DNA from: Xylanibacter ruminicola
GTDB taxonomy: Bacteria; Bacteroidota; Bacteroidia; Bacteroidales; Bacteroidaceae
DNA length: 64,000 nucleotides
Reading direction: 5' to 3'
NCBI RefSeq assembly: GCF_900107775.1
Contig: NZ_FNRF01000004.1
Span: 62,001 to 126,000, forward strand
The notes beneath the pieces were generated by a model. That model saw nothing but the letters and a program-made list of their open reading frames with translations, was not told the DNA's origin and ran no database searches. The stretch's first letter is position 1. Each line of letters starts with the position of its first letter. The position numbers were made by a program, and so were the translations under genes. Below, piece after piece: positions 47,145 to 56,085 of the stretch.

Positions 47145-47254
47145 CAAGCACCTTTATGTAATAATATCATTAGTTTTTTACTATTTTTGATGCAAATATA
47201 CGAAAAAACAAGTAACACCCAAAACATTTTTAGATTTTTCCAAAACAAAAATCG

Positions 47255-47302
47255 TTATACGTATAATATAAGGGTCCTTACCAATAATAATTACTACTTT
47301 TG
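47255..47302 (+). promoter_or_regulatory. Promoter with upstream palindrome for the 2H phosphoesterase gene
   Basis: TACTTTTG -7 box (47295-47302) with a perfect palindrome TTATACGTATAA (47255-47266) centred 34.5 bp upstream of it. No good -33 TTTG, which fits activator-dependent control. A related site lies at the same distance in the promoter at 47883-47931. Confidence 0.55.
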
Positions 47303-47328
47303 CACCATCAAACATTAAATAATAGTAT

Positions 47329-47871
47329 ATGGCAAACTTTTTAGAGATTAAGATTCCTGTTAGAAAAGAAGAGGGTTGGAACGAATGGGCAAAAGAGATG
47401 CGCTCAAAGATTAAGGCAGCTGGCATTCCTGTAAGATGGCAGATGTTTCATTATCACATGACCATGTTGTTTCTCGACGATGACAACTGTGTAGAGGAAC
47501 TTAACCAAGAATTTGAACAATGCATGTCCGTATTCCACTCTCTGCCTATAACCATCGACAAACTGGACGCTTTCACTACTGGTGATGGTGCCAGCCATAT
47601 CATTTACCTGACATCGACTCAGGTGCCCTCTCCTATCCTTACTCTTGCAGAGGATGTCAGAACTCTGGCTGATAGCTTGAATGCGAACTACGACAAACGT
47701 CCATTTAGACCCCATATTACTTTGGGCAGGGTATCAGCAGACAAGGTATCGCTGGAACAATTACAATCCGCCATTCACATAATCGCACAACCTATGTTCA
47801 GATGTATTCTCAATGAGGCGGAACATCGATACTTTAGGGGCGATAAGATTAAAACCTGGAAATTATTATAG
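47329..47871 (+). CDS. 2'-5' RNA ligase family (2H phosphoesterase) protein
   Basis: The 180-residue protein has the two HxT motifs of the 2H fold, HMT at residues 43-45 (FHYHMTMLFLD) and HIT at 129-131 (RPHITLGR). Relatives open 2',3'- or 1'',2''-cyclic phosphates, reversibly join 2'-5' tRNA halves (LigT/ThpR), or act on 2'-5' oligoadenylates. Presence next to ADP-ribose and tRNA-like elements points to RNA repair or cyclic-phosphate removal, an inference. Confidence 0.92.
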   Translation: MANFLEIKIPVRKEEGWNEWAKEMRSKIKAAGIPVRWQMFHYHMTMLFLDDDNCVEELNQEFEQCMSVFHSLPITIDKLDAFTTGDGASHIIYLTSTQVPSPILTLAEDVRTLADSLNANYDKRPFRPHITLGRVSADKVSLEQLQSAIHIIAQPMFRCILNEAEHRYFRGDKIKTWKLL

Positions 47872-47882
47872 TACAAGCTATG

Positions 47883-47931
47883 TTATACGGTATATCATAA
47901 CCTTAACTCTCGTCTAAAATGACTAATTTTG
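47883..47931 (+). promoter_or_regulatory. Promoter with related palindrome for the WG-repeat gene
   Basis: TAATTTTG -7 box (47924-47931) with TTATAC-G-GTATA (47883-47894) centred 35 bp upstream, the same geometry as the promoter at 47255-47302. Confidence 0.5.
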
Positions 47932-47975
47932 CACCCAGAAATCATAATTAATAATTATTTAAATATAATAAAGGT

Positions 47976-48716
47976 ATGAGTAAAGAAATGAATCTTCCCC
48001 GCCCTACAGTCGATCAGTTGAATGAGTACGACCACCTCTCTGCAATGCTGAAGAATCCAGACCTTCGTGGTGCCGCTTACGACGACACTATCGATCGTAT
48101 CAACCAACTCGTCTCGTCATACGATTGGAATAACTACGAGTTCACTGATTCCACCACAGGTCTCAAGGGCGTCAAGAATGCTGCAGGCCAAATATTGGTA
48201 CCTGCCCAGTTTGAGGGTTTCACCATCCTGGGCGACCATCACGTATTCGACTTCAAACACCTGGCAGCCAAGAAGAACGGCAAGTTCGGCGTAGTCAAAG
48301 CAGACGGTACAGGCGAAACACTCTGCGACTTCCGCTTCGATGTTCTCATCTGGGATGCCTATACTGGTCTCTACCATGGCTGTTGGGATGGTGTCAAGGG
48401 CAAGTTCGGCTATGTCACCATCGATGGCAAGGTGTTCATTCCCAACGTCATCTCCAAGTTCTATGAGCCTTGGAACGATTTCATCCTTCTTGAGGCCGAC
48501 GGTAAGTTTGGTGCCCTCGATTGCAGCACCATGTGCTTCGTTCTCCCTCAGTACGACAAGGTCGACTGTGAGCCTGATACTGATGCCGTCTTCTATAAGG
48601 ATGGAGTAGCTGGCTACGTAGTCGAGGATACTGGCGAATTCGTCCCTGTAGACCAGTTCGAGGACAATGAGAAGTACGACAACGCCTACGTCTTCAACAC
48701 CAATATCAACATCTGA
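47976..48716 (+). CDS. WG-repeat protein
   Basis: The 246-residue protein has at least four WG-type beta repeats (GLKGVKNAAGQILVPAQFE, GKFGVVKADG, GKFGYVTIDGKVFIPNV, GKFGALDCS...VLPQYDKV). There is no signal peptide, so it is probably cytosolic. Function unknown; WG repeats form beta propeller-like or superhelical platforms for protein contacts. It shares a putative operator with the 2H phosphoesterase gene. Base use is cleaner and GC-richer than in the neighbours. Confidence 0.88.
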   Translation: MSKEMNLPRPTVDQLNEYDHLSAMLKNPDLRGAAYDDTIDRINQLVSSYDWNNYEFTDSTTGLKGVKNAAGQILVPAQFEGFTILGDHHVFDFKHLAAKKNGKFGVVKADGTGETLCDFRFDVLIWDAYTGLYHGCWDGVKGKFGYVTIDGKVFIPNVISKFYEPWNDFILLEADGKFGALDCSTMCFVLPQYDKVDCEPDTDAVFYKDGVAGYVVEDTGEFVPVDQFEDNEKYDNAYVFNTNINI

Positions 48717-48722
48717 TAATAG

Positions 48723-48760
48723 TTTTTCTCCTCAAATCCTTGGCGGTTTGGGGAGAAAAA
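48723..48760 (+). terminator. Long hairpin after the WG-repeat gene
   Basis: TTTTTCTCC-t-CAAA-t-CC ... GG-t-TTG-g-GGAGAAAAA forms a long stem with small mismatches. No T-run follows on the plus strand, so termination is uncertain. A -7 box TATCTTTG (48763-48770) for the next genes follows immediately. Confidence 0.5.
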
Positions 48761-48805
48761 CCTATCTTTGCAGTGTAATTATTATCCTAAAACAAATAAT
48801 AGCTT

Positions 48806-48985
48806 ATGTGGATTCCTTGTCAATGTTGCGGTCAGCAGTATCCCCAGGACTGGCGCTGGTTTGTATGCGATACCTGTGGTTATCGCATTTGTCCCTCATG
48901 TTTGGGCCGTCATAGCGGCACTTATGGCTCTGGTTACAAGTGTAGCCAATGTGCGTTTGGACATATGAAAGAAAAGACACGTTAA
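48806..48985 (+). CDS. 59-residue zinc-finger protein
   Basis: An ATG at 48806, 35 bp after a TATCTTTG -7 box, opens a frame of 59 codons: MWIPCQCCGQQYPQDWRW, then FVCDTCGYRICPSCLGRHSG, then YKCSQCAFGHMKEKTR. Ten cysteines in CxxC-type pairs plus histidines predict two zinc sites of treble-clef or ribbon type. It ends 2 bp before the HD gene, so it is almost certainly real and co-expressed. No named family. Confidence 0.8.
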   Translation: MWIPCQCCGQQYPQDWRWFVCDTCGYRICPSCLGRHSGTYGSGYKCSQCAFGHMKEKTR

Positions 48986-48987
48986 CA

Positions 48988-49629
48988 ATGACTCAAGAAG
49001 AACTTGTAAAGAAATCGAGAGAGGATATCCTTGCTTTATTGCAGGGAATCAATCGACCAGGTGTTGATAATGTAATTAAGTACCTACTGGAGAGTACATA
49101 CTTTACTGCACGTTGTCATTCACATCACCAGTTCGTTGGTGGCTTGGCAGTACATTCATTAGGAGTATATAAGGAGTTTGAGCAGCTGAATAGCGGTTTA
49201 CCAGAAGATTCGATTCGTATCGTGTCTTTGTTACATGATGTATGCAAAGCTCATCATCCCAAATACGACCATATTGGTAAAGGTCATCATGGGTTTCGCT
49301 CAGTTAAGCTTCTTAGTTCATTAGGGTTTAAATTCAATATTGGCGAATATTATGCCATCGAAAAGCATATGCATCGCATTAAGCATACGCCGGCCGATGG
49401 TATATATGGCATTCGTGATATGATACGCCATTATCTTCATCAGGCAGACCATCGCGATGCATGCACATTCCCTAAAGGGTTTGATAGTTATACAACCACA
49501 AGAAATTCAAAGTATATCGTCGACACCTATATTTATACTACGTGTAAAGAAGGGAAGGAAGTTTTGATTGACGACCTTCACAATAATCATAGTGAATTCT
49601 ATTCGGCATTTTATAAACTTATACCTTAA
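48988..49629 (+). CDS. HD-domain phosphohydrolase
   Basis: The 213-residue protein has the HD pattern: CHSHHQFVGGLAVHSLGVY (first His), SLLHDVCKAHHP (HD), and HMHRIKHTPADG further on, with a QADHRDA Asp. HD enzymes cleave nucleotides or cyclic nucleotides. The frame is open to 48949, inside the zinc-finger gene; ATG 48988 (MTQEELVKKS) is chosen for its position after that stop. It leads into the HEPN protein gene 22 bp downstream. Confidence 0.9.
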   Translation: MTQEELVKKSREDILALLQGINRPGVDNVIKYLLESTYFTARCHSHHQFVGGLAVHSLGVYKEFEQLNSGLPEDSIRIVSLLHDVCKAHHPKYDHIGKGHHGFRSVKLLSSLGFKFNIGEYYAIEKHMHRIKHTPADGIYGIRDMIRHYLHQADHRDACTFPKGFDSYTTTRNSKYIVDTYIYTTCKEGKEVLIDDLHNNHSEFYSAFYKLIP

Positions 49630-49651
49630 ACAACGCATAATCCAAAGTAAT

Positions 49652-52345
49652 ATGACAGATTTAAAAATTCGTGATTTAAACTACGACGAGGCAAAAAAGA
49701 TCTCTCGTACAGATGGCGATTTGCTCGTTACTGAATGGTATCAGAAGGTCAGTCAGATGGAAAAAATTAATAAACCATATCAAAAATTGATTGATAGGTT
49801 AAAGCAAGATGCTCCAGAATTGCTGGGAGTCAGCAATGAAGCCCCATTAGAGCCATTAAAAGATTTGCTTGAGAAAATACAGGTTAGTAAACTCGCATAT
49901 TTTACTGATGATAACCATAAAAAGCTGGTGTGTAAAGAAACTATGCCAGATCGTAAAATCTACACACTTTGGGATCTTCATCAATGGAAGAAGCCAGCCG
50001 GGCCAAAGAAAAGATTTATTGATGACTTTATGTATTTTAAAAATCTTCTCGAAAATCAATGTGCCGAATTATTAGAGCGTATTGCAGCTATCGAAAAAGA
50101 GTATTATTTACCTGCACATTATAATGAAAATGATAGCCTATATAGTAATATCAGGCAGGCTATGGCAGAGCTTATCGAATTAAAAATCGATGGCAAAGCT
50201 GTAAAGTTAGGTAACGATACACTAACTCAAGTTCTTTATAGCCATTTCGTTGAAAAGTTGCCTTGGGCTGACGTTGTTAACAAATTAGGTAATAAGGATT
50301 TTTATCTCAAAGATATTGAGAGGTCTTTTGTCTTGAACATGTTGCATGGCAATAAGTTAAATGGCAATATTAGCCTACACAAGAAGATAATCAATAAATT
50401 CTTATATTTTGAAGAGAATTGTGTTTTTGAGTCAGAAACCAAAGTGTTATCTGTAACTGGTAATGTTGAACCAGAACTTTTGAGTCTCGCTAAATGCGAC
50501 ATAATAGAATTAAAGGATGGTATCAGGTTTTTCGTTCCTGACAGTAATAAGGGAATCTATAGCGAGGTTTGGAAAAGTATCTGGAATGCTTTAAACAAGA
50601 ATGCAATCATCCCAGTTCAGCGAGATGATATATTCGACATGGTTGAGGAAGAACTAAGTTCAAGCAATATTTCTTATGATATTAGTTTTATCAATAATAT
50701 TCTTACATGTGACGAGATTGTTGATCTCCTGCCAAACGACATGATACAGCTTGCGGATAGTTTCTTGGATGATACAAAAAGGGTGGCAAGGCTACTTTAT
50801 CAAAACGCTCCCAGCCAATATGATAAAAAACATCTGGAGGCGATTTTTAAGGAAAACTATCATCGCATTCCTTCGTGTACATACTCAAGACTATCTGAAT
50901 TCGGAGTTTCATGTACAGGGCAAATGTGGTACTATGGCACCCCAATGGAGCCAATCAAAAACAAGATTGAAGAGTTCGCCTTAGATAAAAAGCATTTTTA
51001 CTACGCAGATTTAGAGAAGTATCTCATCAGCGAGAACTATACTATCCCAAAATCTATCAGAAATAAGATAACAGAAATCTGTCAGGTAGACACCAAGGAT
51101 AATATGCATTTCTGCCACAAAGATTTTGTTGACGATTTTTCCTCAGATTATACATGGCGTAAAACTACAAATACAGGCCTTGCCAATTGGGTACTCAATC
51201 AGACAAATAATCTACTACAGGGCAAAGATTCTGTCTTGTTATCCGATGTTATAGATTATATAGAAACGCAAGCAAAGGACACTGAAAATGAATATCGTAT
51301 CAGAGAACGTTGTAGCAATTATCTAAAACAGTATAGTGGGGACAATCAGCCTTTCCTGATAGATGGTAGTTCGTTGAAACGAAATCCCAAATGTTACGAT
51401 AGTACGGATTTTGAGACTATTGGTCGGCGAGGCAACTACCCGTTCTATAAGCAAATTCGCTCCTTTATCGCTTACGAAATAAAGAAGGCCCAAGATGGTA
51501 AAATGCTCTTGACTGATGTTGTTAGTCTGGCAGAGAAGTCTTTTGGTACGGATAATGTGAATAGAAGGACAGTAGAACGTGCTCTCGAAAATCAGTATCT
51601 ACAGCCAATAGACATAGAACTGGTTAATGAAAAAGGCAATAAGTATGTTGTTTGGACTGCATCTGATGTTAAGGCCGAACCTACTTATCAGGTTGTTGCT
51701 TCTCAGAGTAGCCAGGATGTAGAAGTTGTGAAGCAAGTTGTTGACCCCCAACCTCGTCGCAGCATACAGTACCGTGAAGAAATTGATTGGGGTAAACTAT
51801 CTACAAGTTTGAAGTCTGAGCTTTATTTCTATGACGTATGGATGGGACGCGAAGGCTATAATATTGATAAAGGTGTTGATAAATTCTTGGCGTTTATAAA
51901 GCGATCCTCAAATAAAAATCTTAGTAGAGTGCTTCCTCAAAATCTGTACGAATATTGGTTTGCTGGTACTGATGCTTTTGATCGTGAAAACTATGTTCGT
52001 AACCTGTCAATCTTCTATGAGGCATTGTTGGCTGATATGTATTTGCGTAAATATGATAAGAAGATACACAAGAAGGGCTTGTACGATTGGGCCGATGAGT
52101 TCGATATGGCACACAAATTGTCTTTCTACAATAACAGCAAGGGATTTGATCGTATATTAACCAACTTGTACCACATGCGCAACAAGTTGGCTCATGGCGA
52201 TGGCTCATGGCGATGCTATAGAATTAAGTTCGCGCGATACAGCAAACACAATTGCCGACTATGTTGCACTTTACGTTTATACAATAGCCAAGTATTACGA
52301 TTAGAATTACAGCATATATTATTTCAAGAAAGCGCCCAGTCGTGA
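49652..52345 (+). CDS. Large HEPN-motif protein, frameshifted at its C-terminus
   Basis: The 897-residue frame has no named family. Mid-regions contain winged-helix-like lines (KMLLTDVVSLAEKSFG..NRRTVERALENQY), and near the end the HEPN RNase motif RNKLAH (R843-H848) appears. Just after it a 13-bp tandem duplication shifts the frame, and the last 45 codons encode an atypical Cys/Leu tail. Removing one copy restores GDAIELSSRDTANTIADY and continues helically to a TAG at 52302-52304, the likely ancestral end. A possible RNA-cleaving effector; the activity of this allele is uncertain. Confidence 0.75.
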   Translation: MTDLKIRDLNYDEAKKISRTDGDLLVTEWYQKVSQMEKINKPYQKLIDRLKQDAPELLGVSNEAPLEPLKDLLEKIQVSKLAYFTDDNHKKLVCKETMPDRKIYTLWDLHQWKKPAGPKKRFIDDFMYFKNLLENQCAELLERIAAIEKEYYLPAHYNENDSLYSNIRQAMAELIELKIDGKAVKLGNDTLTQVLYSHFVEKLPWADVVNKLGNKDFYLKDIERSFVLNMLHGNKLNGNISLHKKIINKFLYFEENCVFESETKVLSVTGNVEPELLSLAKCDIIELKDGIRFFVPDSNKGIYSEVWKSIWNALNKNAIIPVQRDDIFDMVEEELSSSNISYDISFINNILTCDEIVDLLPNDMIQLADSFLDDTKRVARLLYQNAPSQYDKKHLEAIFKENYHRIPSCTYSRLSEFGVSCTGQMWYYGTPMEPIKNKIEEFALDKKHFYYADLEKYLISENYTIPKSIRNKITEICQVDTKDNMHFCHKDFVDDFSSDYTWRKTTNTGLANWVLNQTNNLLQGKDSVLLSDVIDYIETQAKDTENEYRIRERCSNYLKQYSGDNQPFLIDGSSLKRNPKCYDSTDFETIGRRGNYPFYKQIRSFIAYEIKKAQDGKMLLTDVVSLAEKSFGTDNVNRRTVERALENQYLQPIDIELVNEKGNKYVVWTASDVKAEPTYQVVASQSSQDVEVVKQVVDPQPRRSIQYREEIDWGKLSTSLKSELYFYDVWMGREGYNIDKGVDKFLAFIKRSSNKNLSRVLPQNLYEYWFAGTDAFDRENYVRNLSIFYEALLADMYLRKYDKKIHKKGLYDWADEFDMAHKLSFYNNSKGFDRILTNLYHMRNKLAHGDGSWRCYRIKFARYSKHNCRLCCTLRLYNSQVLRLELQHILFQESAQS
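52189..52214 (+). repeat. 13-bp tandem duplication causing a frameshift
   Basis: GGCTCATGGCGAT occurs twice in tandem (52189-52201 and 52202-52214) within the HEPN motif region. Thirteen is not a multiple of three, so the second copy changes the reading frame of the large protein. Confidence 0.95.
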
Positions 52346-52362
52346 TGATTCGGCGCTATTGG

Positions 52363-52671
52363 TTAAAATGCATCTTCAGTTTCCTTCGAAATTTCCCAAT
52401 ACACATCTATTGGGTCAGCAAAATCCGGCTCATTTTTCTTAACCAGATCATTCAGCGCATTAATGGCTGGAACATTAATTTTCTCAAACAGTCCTTCATG
52501 TCCATCCCATTTCGAATTCCAATTATTGAGACGGCTCCCGTTGTCAAACCACACATGATACAGTTCCTCATAGAGCTCGTCTTCAAGTTCTATTTCAAAC
52601 CAATACCTGTGACATACGTTAGCCTCGCCTGCTTCAAGCAGCCAATCAACCCAAAATTTCGCTTTTTCCAT
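52363..52671 (-). CDS. Small acidic hypothetical protein
   Basis: The 102-residue product is Trp- and acid-rich (WFEIELEDELYEELYHVWFD, DPIDVYWEISKETEDAF) and helical. No family recognised. It starts 3 bp after the DUF2130 gene stop and so is probably the last gene of the defence operon. Confidence 0.72.
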   Translation of the reverse strand: MEKAKFWVDWLLEAGEANVCHRYWFEIELEDELYEELYHVWFDNGSRLNNWNSKWDGHEGLFEKINVPAINALNDLVKKNEPDFADPIDVYWEISKETEDAF

Positions 52672-52674
52672 ATT

Positions 52675-54477
52675 TTATCTAATCAATACTTGATACAACT
52701 TCGTTTTGTTGTATACAAAGTCAGTGGTACCATCCTCAAGTTCCAAAATTAGTTTTTCTAAACCATTTGGGGTCGTTTTTATTTCTTTAACTCTTCCTAT
52801 TTTCTTGTCAGATTTTCTCATGATAAGGTCGCCAACAATTGCTTTATCATTTGATGATGCAAAATTATCATCCTCATGAGCATTGTCTATATCGACATCA
52901 TTATCTTCTTTGTTTTTTTCGGTTGTTTCCGTAACCACATCAATCATTTTTGAGTCAAATTGCTCTTCATCTTTAATTTCCTCAATAGTGCTGCCATTTT
53001 TTCTGGCTTCATCAAATAAGGCTTTCATCGTAGGATTCTTATAAGTAAGCTTACGTATAGTAAGCTCCGCCGCCTTGTCATTTGCAAGACGGAGGTGGTA
53101 TTCGGATGACATGAGGTTAGCTTTTACATTTTGTAGCTCTCCAATAGAGTTGTCTATGGCATCGATGGCTTTTTTGAATTTGTCACTGGCCAAACGATAA
53201 TCTCTTCCAAACTTATTCTTAAAATCATCCAACTTATTTTCAAATGTTGTTATGTCAACAGATAAGCTTTTAGCTTGTATAAGTTCTTTTTGCAAAACCA
53301 CGTTCTTTTTCGCCATTTGTATTAATAGGGTAATGAGGGGAATAAAGAATTGTGGACGGATTACGTACATCTTAGGATAGCGATGGCTTACGTCTACGAT
53401 ACCACCATTGTAAAGTTCACTGTCTGGCTCCAGGAGCGACACGAGAACAGCATATTCGCATCTTTTCTTGTTGCGATCATCATTCAATTTTTTAAAGAAA
53501 TCCTCATTCTTGTGCTTTACAGCAGTCGATTCCATCTCATTCTTCATCTCAAACATGATTGAGATATACTCAAATCCATCATCGTAATCTCTAAAGATAA
53601 AATCGCCTTTTGAGCCACCAGAAGCATCATTGTCTTTTTCAAAGTATGCACTTGGCAGAACTGAGCGCAAGTTGGCATTATATTGATCACTACAATGGGT
53701 CTCAAGCGACTCTCCTATCATTTTTGTGGATAGTCTGGCTCTAAAATCCTTGTATTGCTCAACCATCTCTTGCATCTGTTTCAGTTGTAATTCGTAGGTT
53801 TGGCGAATTCCTTGTTCACGACGTAGAGCATCCGTTTTCTCCGATTCAAGTTTGTTTTTCCATGTAGCTATTTCATTCTCTTTCTGAAGAATCACTTCGT
53901 TTGCCTTATTCTTTTCTTCCAAAACGGCTACTTGAGTCTGGCTTTTGCTTTGATCTACAGCACCTTGCAAACGTAACAATTCTGCATCTTTCTCTGCGAG
54001 TATTCTATCAAATTCGGCTTGCTTATCTTTCGCGATACCCTTCATTTTCTCTTCCAAACGAGCTATCTCCGTGTCCTTCTCTGCAAGTTGCTTTTCGTGC
54101 TCCAGTTGCTCTGTCTTTACAGCTCCTTGCGCTTTCTCTTTCAGTTGAGCAATTTCTATTTCCTTGTCTGAAAGAAGCTTTTCAAATTCTGCCTGCTTAG
54201 AGATTGCAACACTCTTTACCTGTTCTTCCAAACGGGCAATATCAGCATTACGTTTCTCAATCTCCTGGTCTTTGGCATTCAGTTTTTGTTGGAAAGCCTG
54301 TTCAGAGATGAGTTTATCTGACTGTTGTTTCAATTGTTGCTGCTTTTCTATTTCAGCAACACGGCGTCGAATTTCGTCTTCGAACTCTTTCGTTCTTACC
54401 TGATTAACTACAGAGGCATAGCTTGCCTCATCAACAGAAAAGACCTTTCCGCATTCAGGACATTTTATTTCGTTCAT
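52675..54477 (-). CDS. DUF2130 coiled-coil nuclease-like protein
   Basis: The 600-residue protein starts with a zinc-binding-like CPECGKVFSV, has a long Glu/Lys/Gln coiled coil (about 30-235), then the DUF2130 core (KGDFIFRDYDDGFEYISIMFEMKNE region, about 290-320), a PD-(D/E)XK-like pattern related to RmuC, and a C-terminal acidic linker plus a small beta domain (GDLIMRKSDKKIGRVKEIK). Its role in the neighbouring modification system is not known; co-direction and the 13-bp gap suggest it belongs to that operon. Confidence 0.85.
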   Translation of the reverse strand: MNEIKCPECGKVFSVDEASYASVVNQVRTKEFEDEIRRRVAEIEKQQQLKQQSDKLISEQAFQQKLNAKDQEIEKRNADIARLEEQVKSVAISKQAEFEKLLSDKEIEIAQLKEKAQGAVKTEQLEHEKQLAEKDTEIARLEEKMKGIAKDKQAEFDRILAEKDAELLRLQGAVDQSKSQTQVAVLEEKNKANEVILQKENEIATWKNKLESEKTDALRREQGIRQTYELQLKQMQEMVEQYKDFRARLSTKMIGESLETHCSDQYNANLRSVLPSAYFEKDNDASGGSKGDFIFRDYDDGFEYISIMFEMKNEMESTAVKHKNEDFFKKLNDDRNKKRCEYAVLVSLLEPDSELYNGGIVDVSHRYPKMYVIRPQFFIPLITLLIQMAKKNVVLQKELIQAKSLSVDITTFENKLDDFKNKFGRDYRLASDKFKKAIDAIDNSIGELQNVKANLMSSEYHLRLANDKAAELTIRKLTYKNPTMKALFDEARKNGSTIEEIKDEEQFDSKMIDVVTETTEKNKEDNDVDIDNAHEDDNFASSNDKAIVGDLIMRKSDKKIGRVKEIKTTPNGLEKLILELEDGTTDFVYNKTKLYQVLIR

Positions 54478-54490
54478 CTGGGTATACTTT

Positions 54491-56074
54491 TTAGATTAAA
54501 TGCGACACTTTAATTTTCTTCCATTTCTTGCCGATGCCCAAAATGTCTGCAGTGTTATCTTTGATAACCAACTCACCTTTTTGCAAACCAGAAATCGCTG
54601 CTTTCAGATCAAGGAATTCTTTGCCTGAAACACCAAAGATATCTTTCAGCACACCATCAGAGATGCTTTGCTGCTTCATAATCAGTGGATACTGAGCATT
54701 TGCATAGAAATCAAATGACTTGCTCTTAAAATCATCCATATTCTGAGTCGCAAGAATAATGCTCAGTCCCTTATTACGTCCAACAGCAATCAGATTACGA
54801 AGAGGACGGTTGTCAAAGCTTAACATATAATGAGCCTCGTCAATAATAGTAAAGTGGCGAATCTCTACATAGTCTTCGCTAACAGCTTGTTTCTCCAGTT
54901 TCTCGTAAATATTGTTAAGCTTGGAAATAACAAAATAGACTATTGCTTTGGCTATGGGCCCATCCTTTGGATAAGAGTCCATCTTGACGATAAACGAGTC
55001 TTTCACTAAATCGACTTTATCTTCTTCAGCGAATAGATGCGCCCTGTCGAGTTGTTTCAGAACAGATGTTACGCTATCGTCTTTATCTGGATTTGGCATT
55101 ATATCCTGATACTTCTCCAACATCAGGTGGAATGATATCGGCGCTCCCTTTGTACTCTTATATGCATCACTAATGGCTTCACTTAATCTGTTGCTCATGT
55201 TTGCGCTAATCGTTGCCCTGTCAAGAGCACATAGTGCATTAGCCATTTCTGTTGAATACAAATTAATCTCTTGTATTGAACGATCCCTGAAGTCTTTGAA
55301 AGGAGTAAAGGGAAGCGGAGACAGAATTGGATCAAGAATACAACTTCTGTTAACCTCAAACAAGTTCAGCCAGTGGTTGTTGGCAGGGTCAGAGAATTCT
55401 CCCTTATAGTCGAACAAAAGGAAGTTCACTGGATAAGGCGATTCAATAGATAACAGCCTGAGTTGATTGATAAGTACCGCCAATAAATTGGTTTTACCGG
55501 AGCCAGTTGTTCCCGCTACCAAGATCTGCGTGTTTGAAATCTCACGGCTATTGATATCCAATGTGGCCTCCATGTCCTCATCATACTGACCAATAATAAG
55601 TTCAAGTTTGGGTATACCACCTGTCCGGTTTCTTCCGTTAGCAGTCTGTGCCATCATAAATGTATCAAGGTTGTCGCCTTGCAACAAGTAGTCTCTTCCA
55701 CGATACATCTCTGCTGCAATGATTCTGGATACAGTAGGACTGTCTTGCCAGTTTATCTCAAAATCTTTATAGCGCATTTTTAGTAATGCACCAAACAAAT
55801 CTTTCAGCTCTAAATAAGTGAAGAAGCTGGAAGGGATACGGATACTTGACTTAGAAAGTTGTATTTCTGTCAAACAGTTCAAATCGCGCTGACCAGTTTG
55901 GTAAAGTCCAACAATCAGACAGATACGCATTATCTTGTTACCTGTCAACGATACTTTCTTCTCGTCAGCAGCCTGGTGCTGCAAGTTTATGCTTTGCTCG
56001 AGTTTTTCTTTTATCTCGTTCAAATTATCTATGATGCCTTCTGCTTGTCGCAGATTATCAAATGAAATGTCCAT
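54491..56074 (-). CDS. HerA/FtsK-like ATP-binding protein
   Basis: The 527-residue P-loop ATPase has Walker A GTTGSGKTN (188-196), Walker B-like NFLLFDYKGEF and FTIIDEAHYML, and a GLSIILATQNMDDFKS sensor segment, as in HerA-type DNA translocases. The N-terminal 100 residues (SLTGNKIMRICLIVGLYQTG) recall DndE-type small domains fused to HerA in some modification systems; that similarity is a guess. It is 11 bp after the DndD-like gene. Confidence 0.88.
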   Translation of the reverse strand: MDISFDNLRQAEGIIDNLNEIKEKLEQSINLQHQAADEKKVSLTGNKIMRICLIVGLYQTGQRDLNCLTEIQLSKSSIRIPSSFFTYLELKDLFGALLKMRYKDFEINWQDSPTVSRIIAAEMYRGRDYLLQGDNLDTFMMAQTANGRNRTGGIPKLELIIGQYDEDMEATLDINSREISNTQILVAGTTGSGKTNLLAVLINQLRLLSIESPYPVNFLLFDYKGEFSDPANNHWLNLFEVNRSCILDPILSPLPFTPFKDFRDRSIQEINLYSTEMANALCALDRATISANMSNRLSEAISDAYKSTKGAPISFHLMLEKYQDIMPNPDKDDSVTSVLKQLDRAHLFAEEDKVDLVKDSFIVKMDSYPKDGPIAKAIVYFVISKLNNIYEKLEKQAVSEDYVEIRHFTIIDEAHYMLSFDNRPLRNLIAVGRNKGLSIILATQNMDDFKSKSFDFYANAQYPLIMKQQSISDGVLKDIFGVSGKEFLDLKAAISGLQKGELVIKDNTADILGIGKKWKKIKVSHLI

Positions 56075-56085
56075 AGTTCTTTCCT

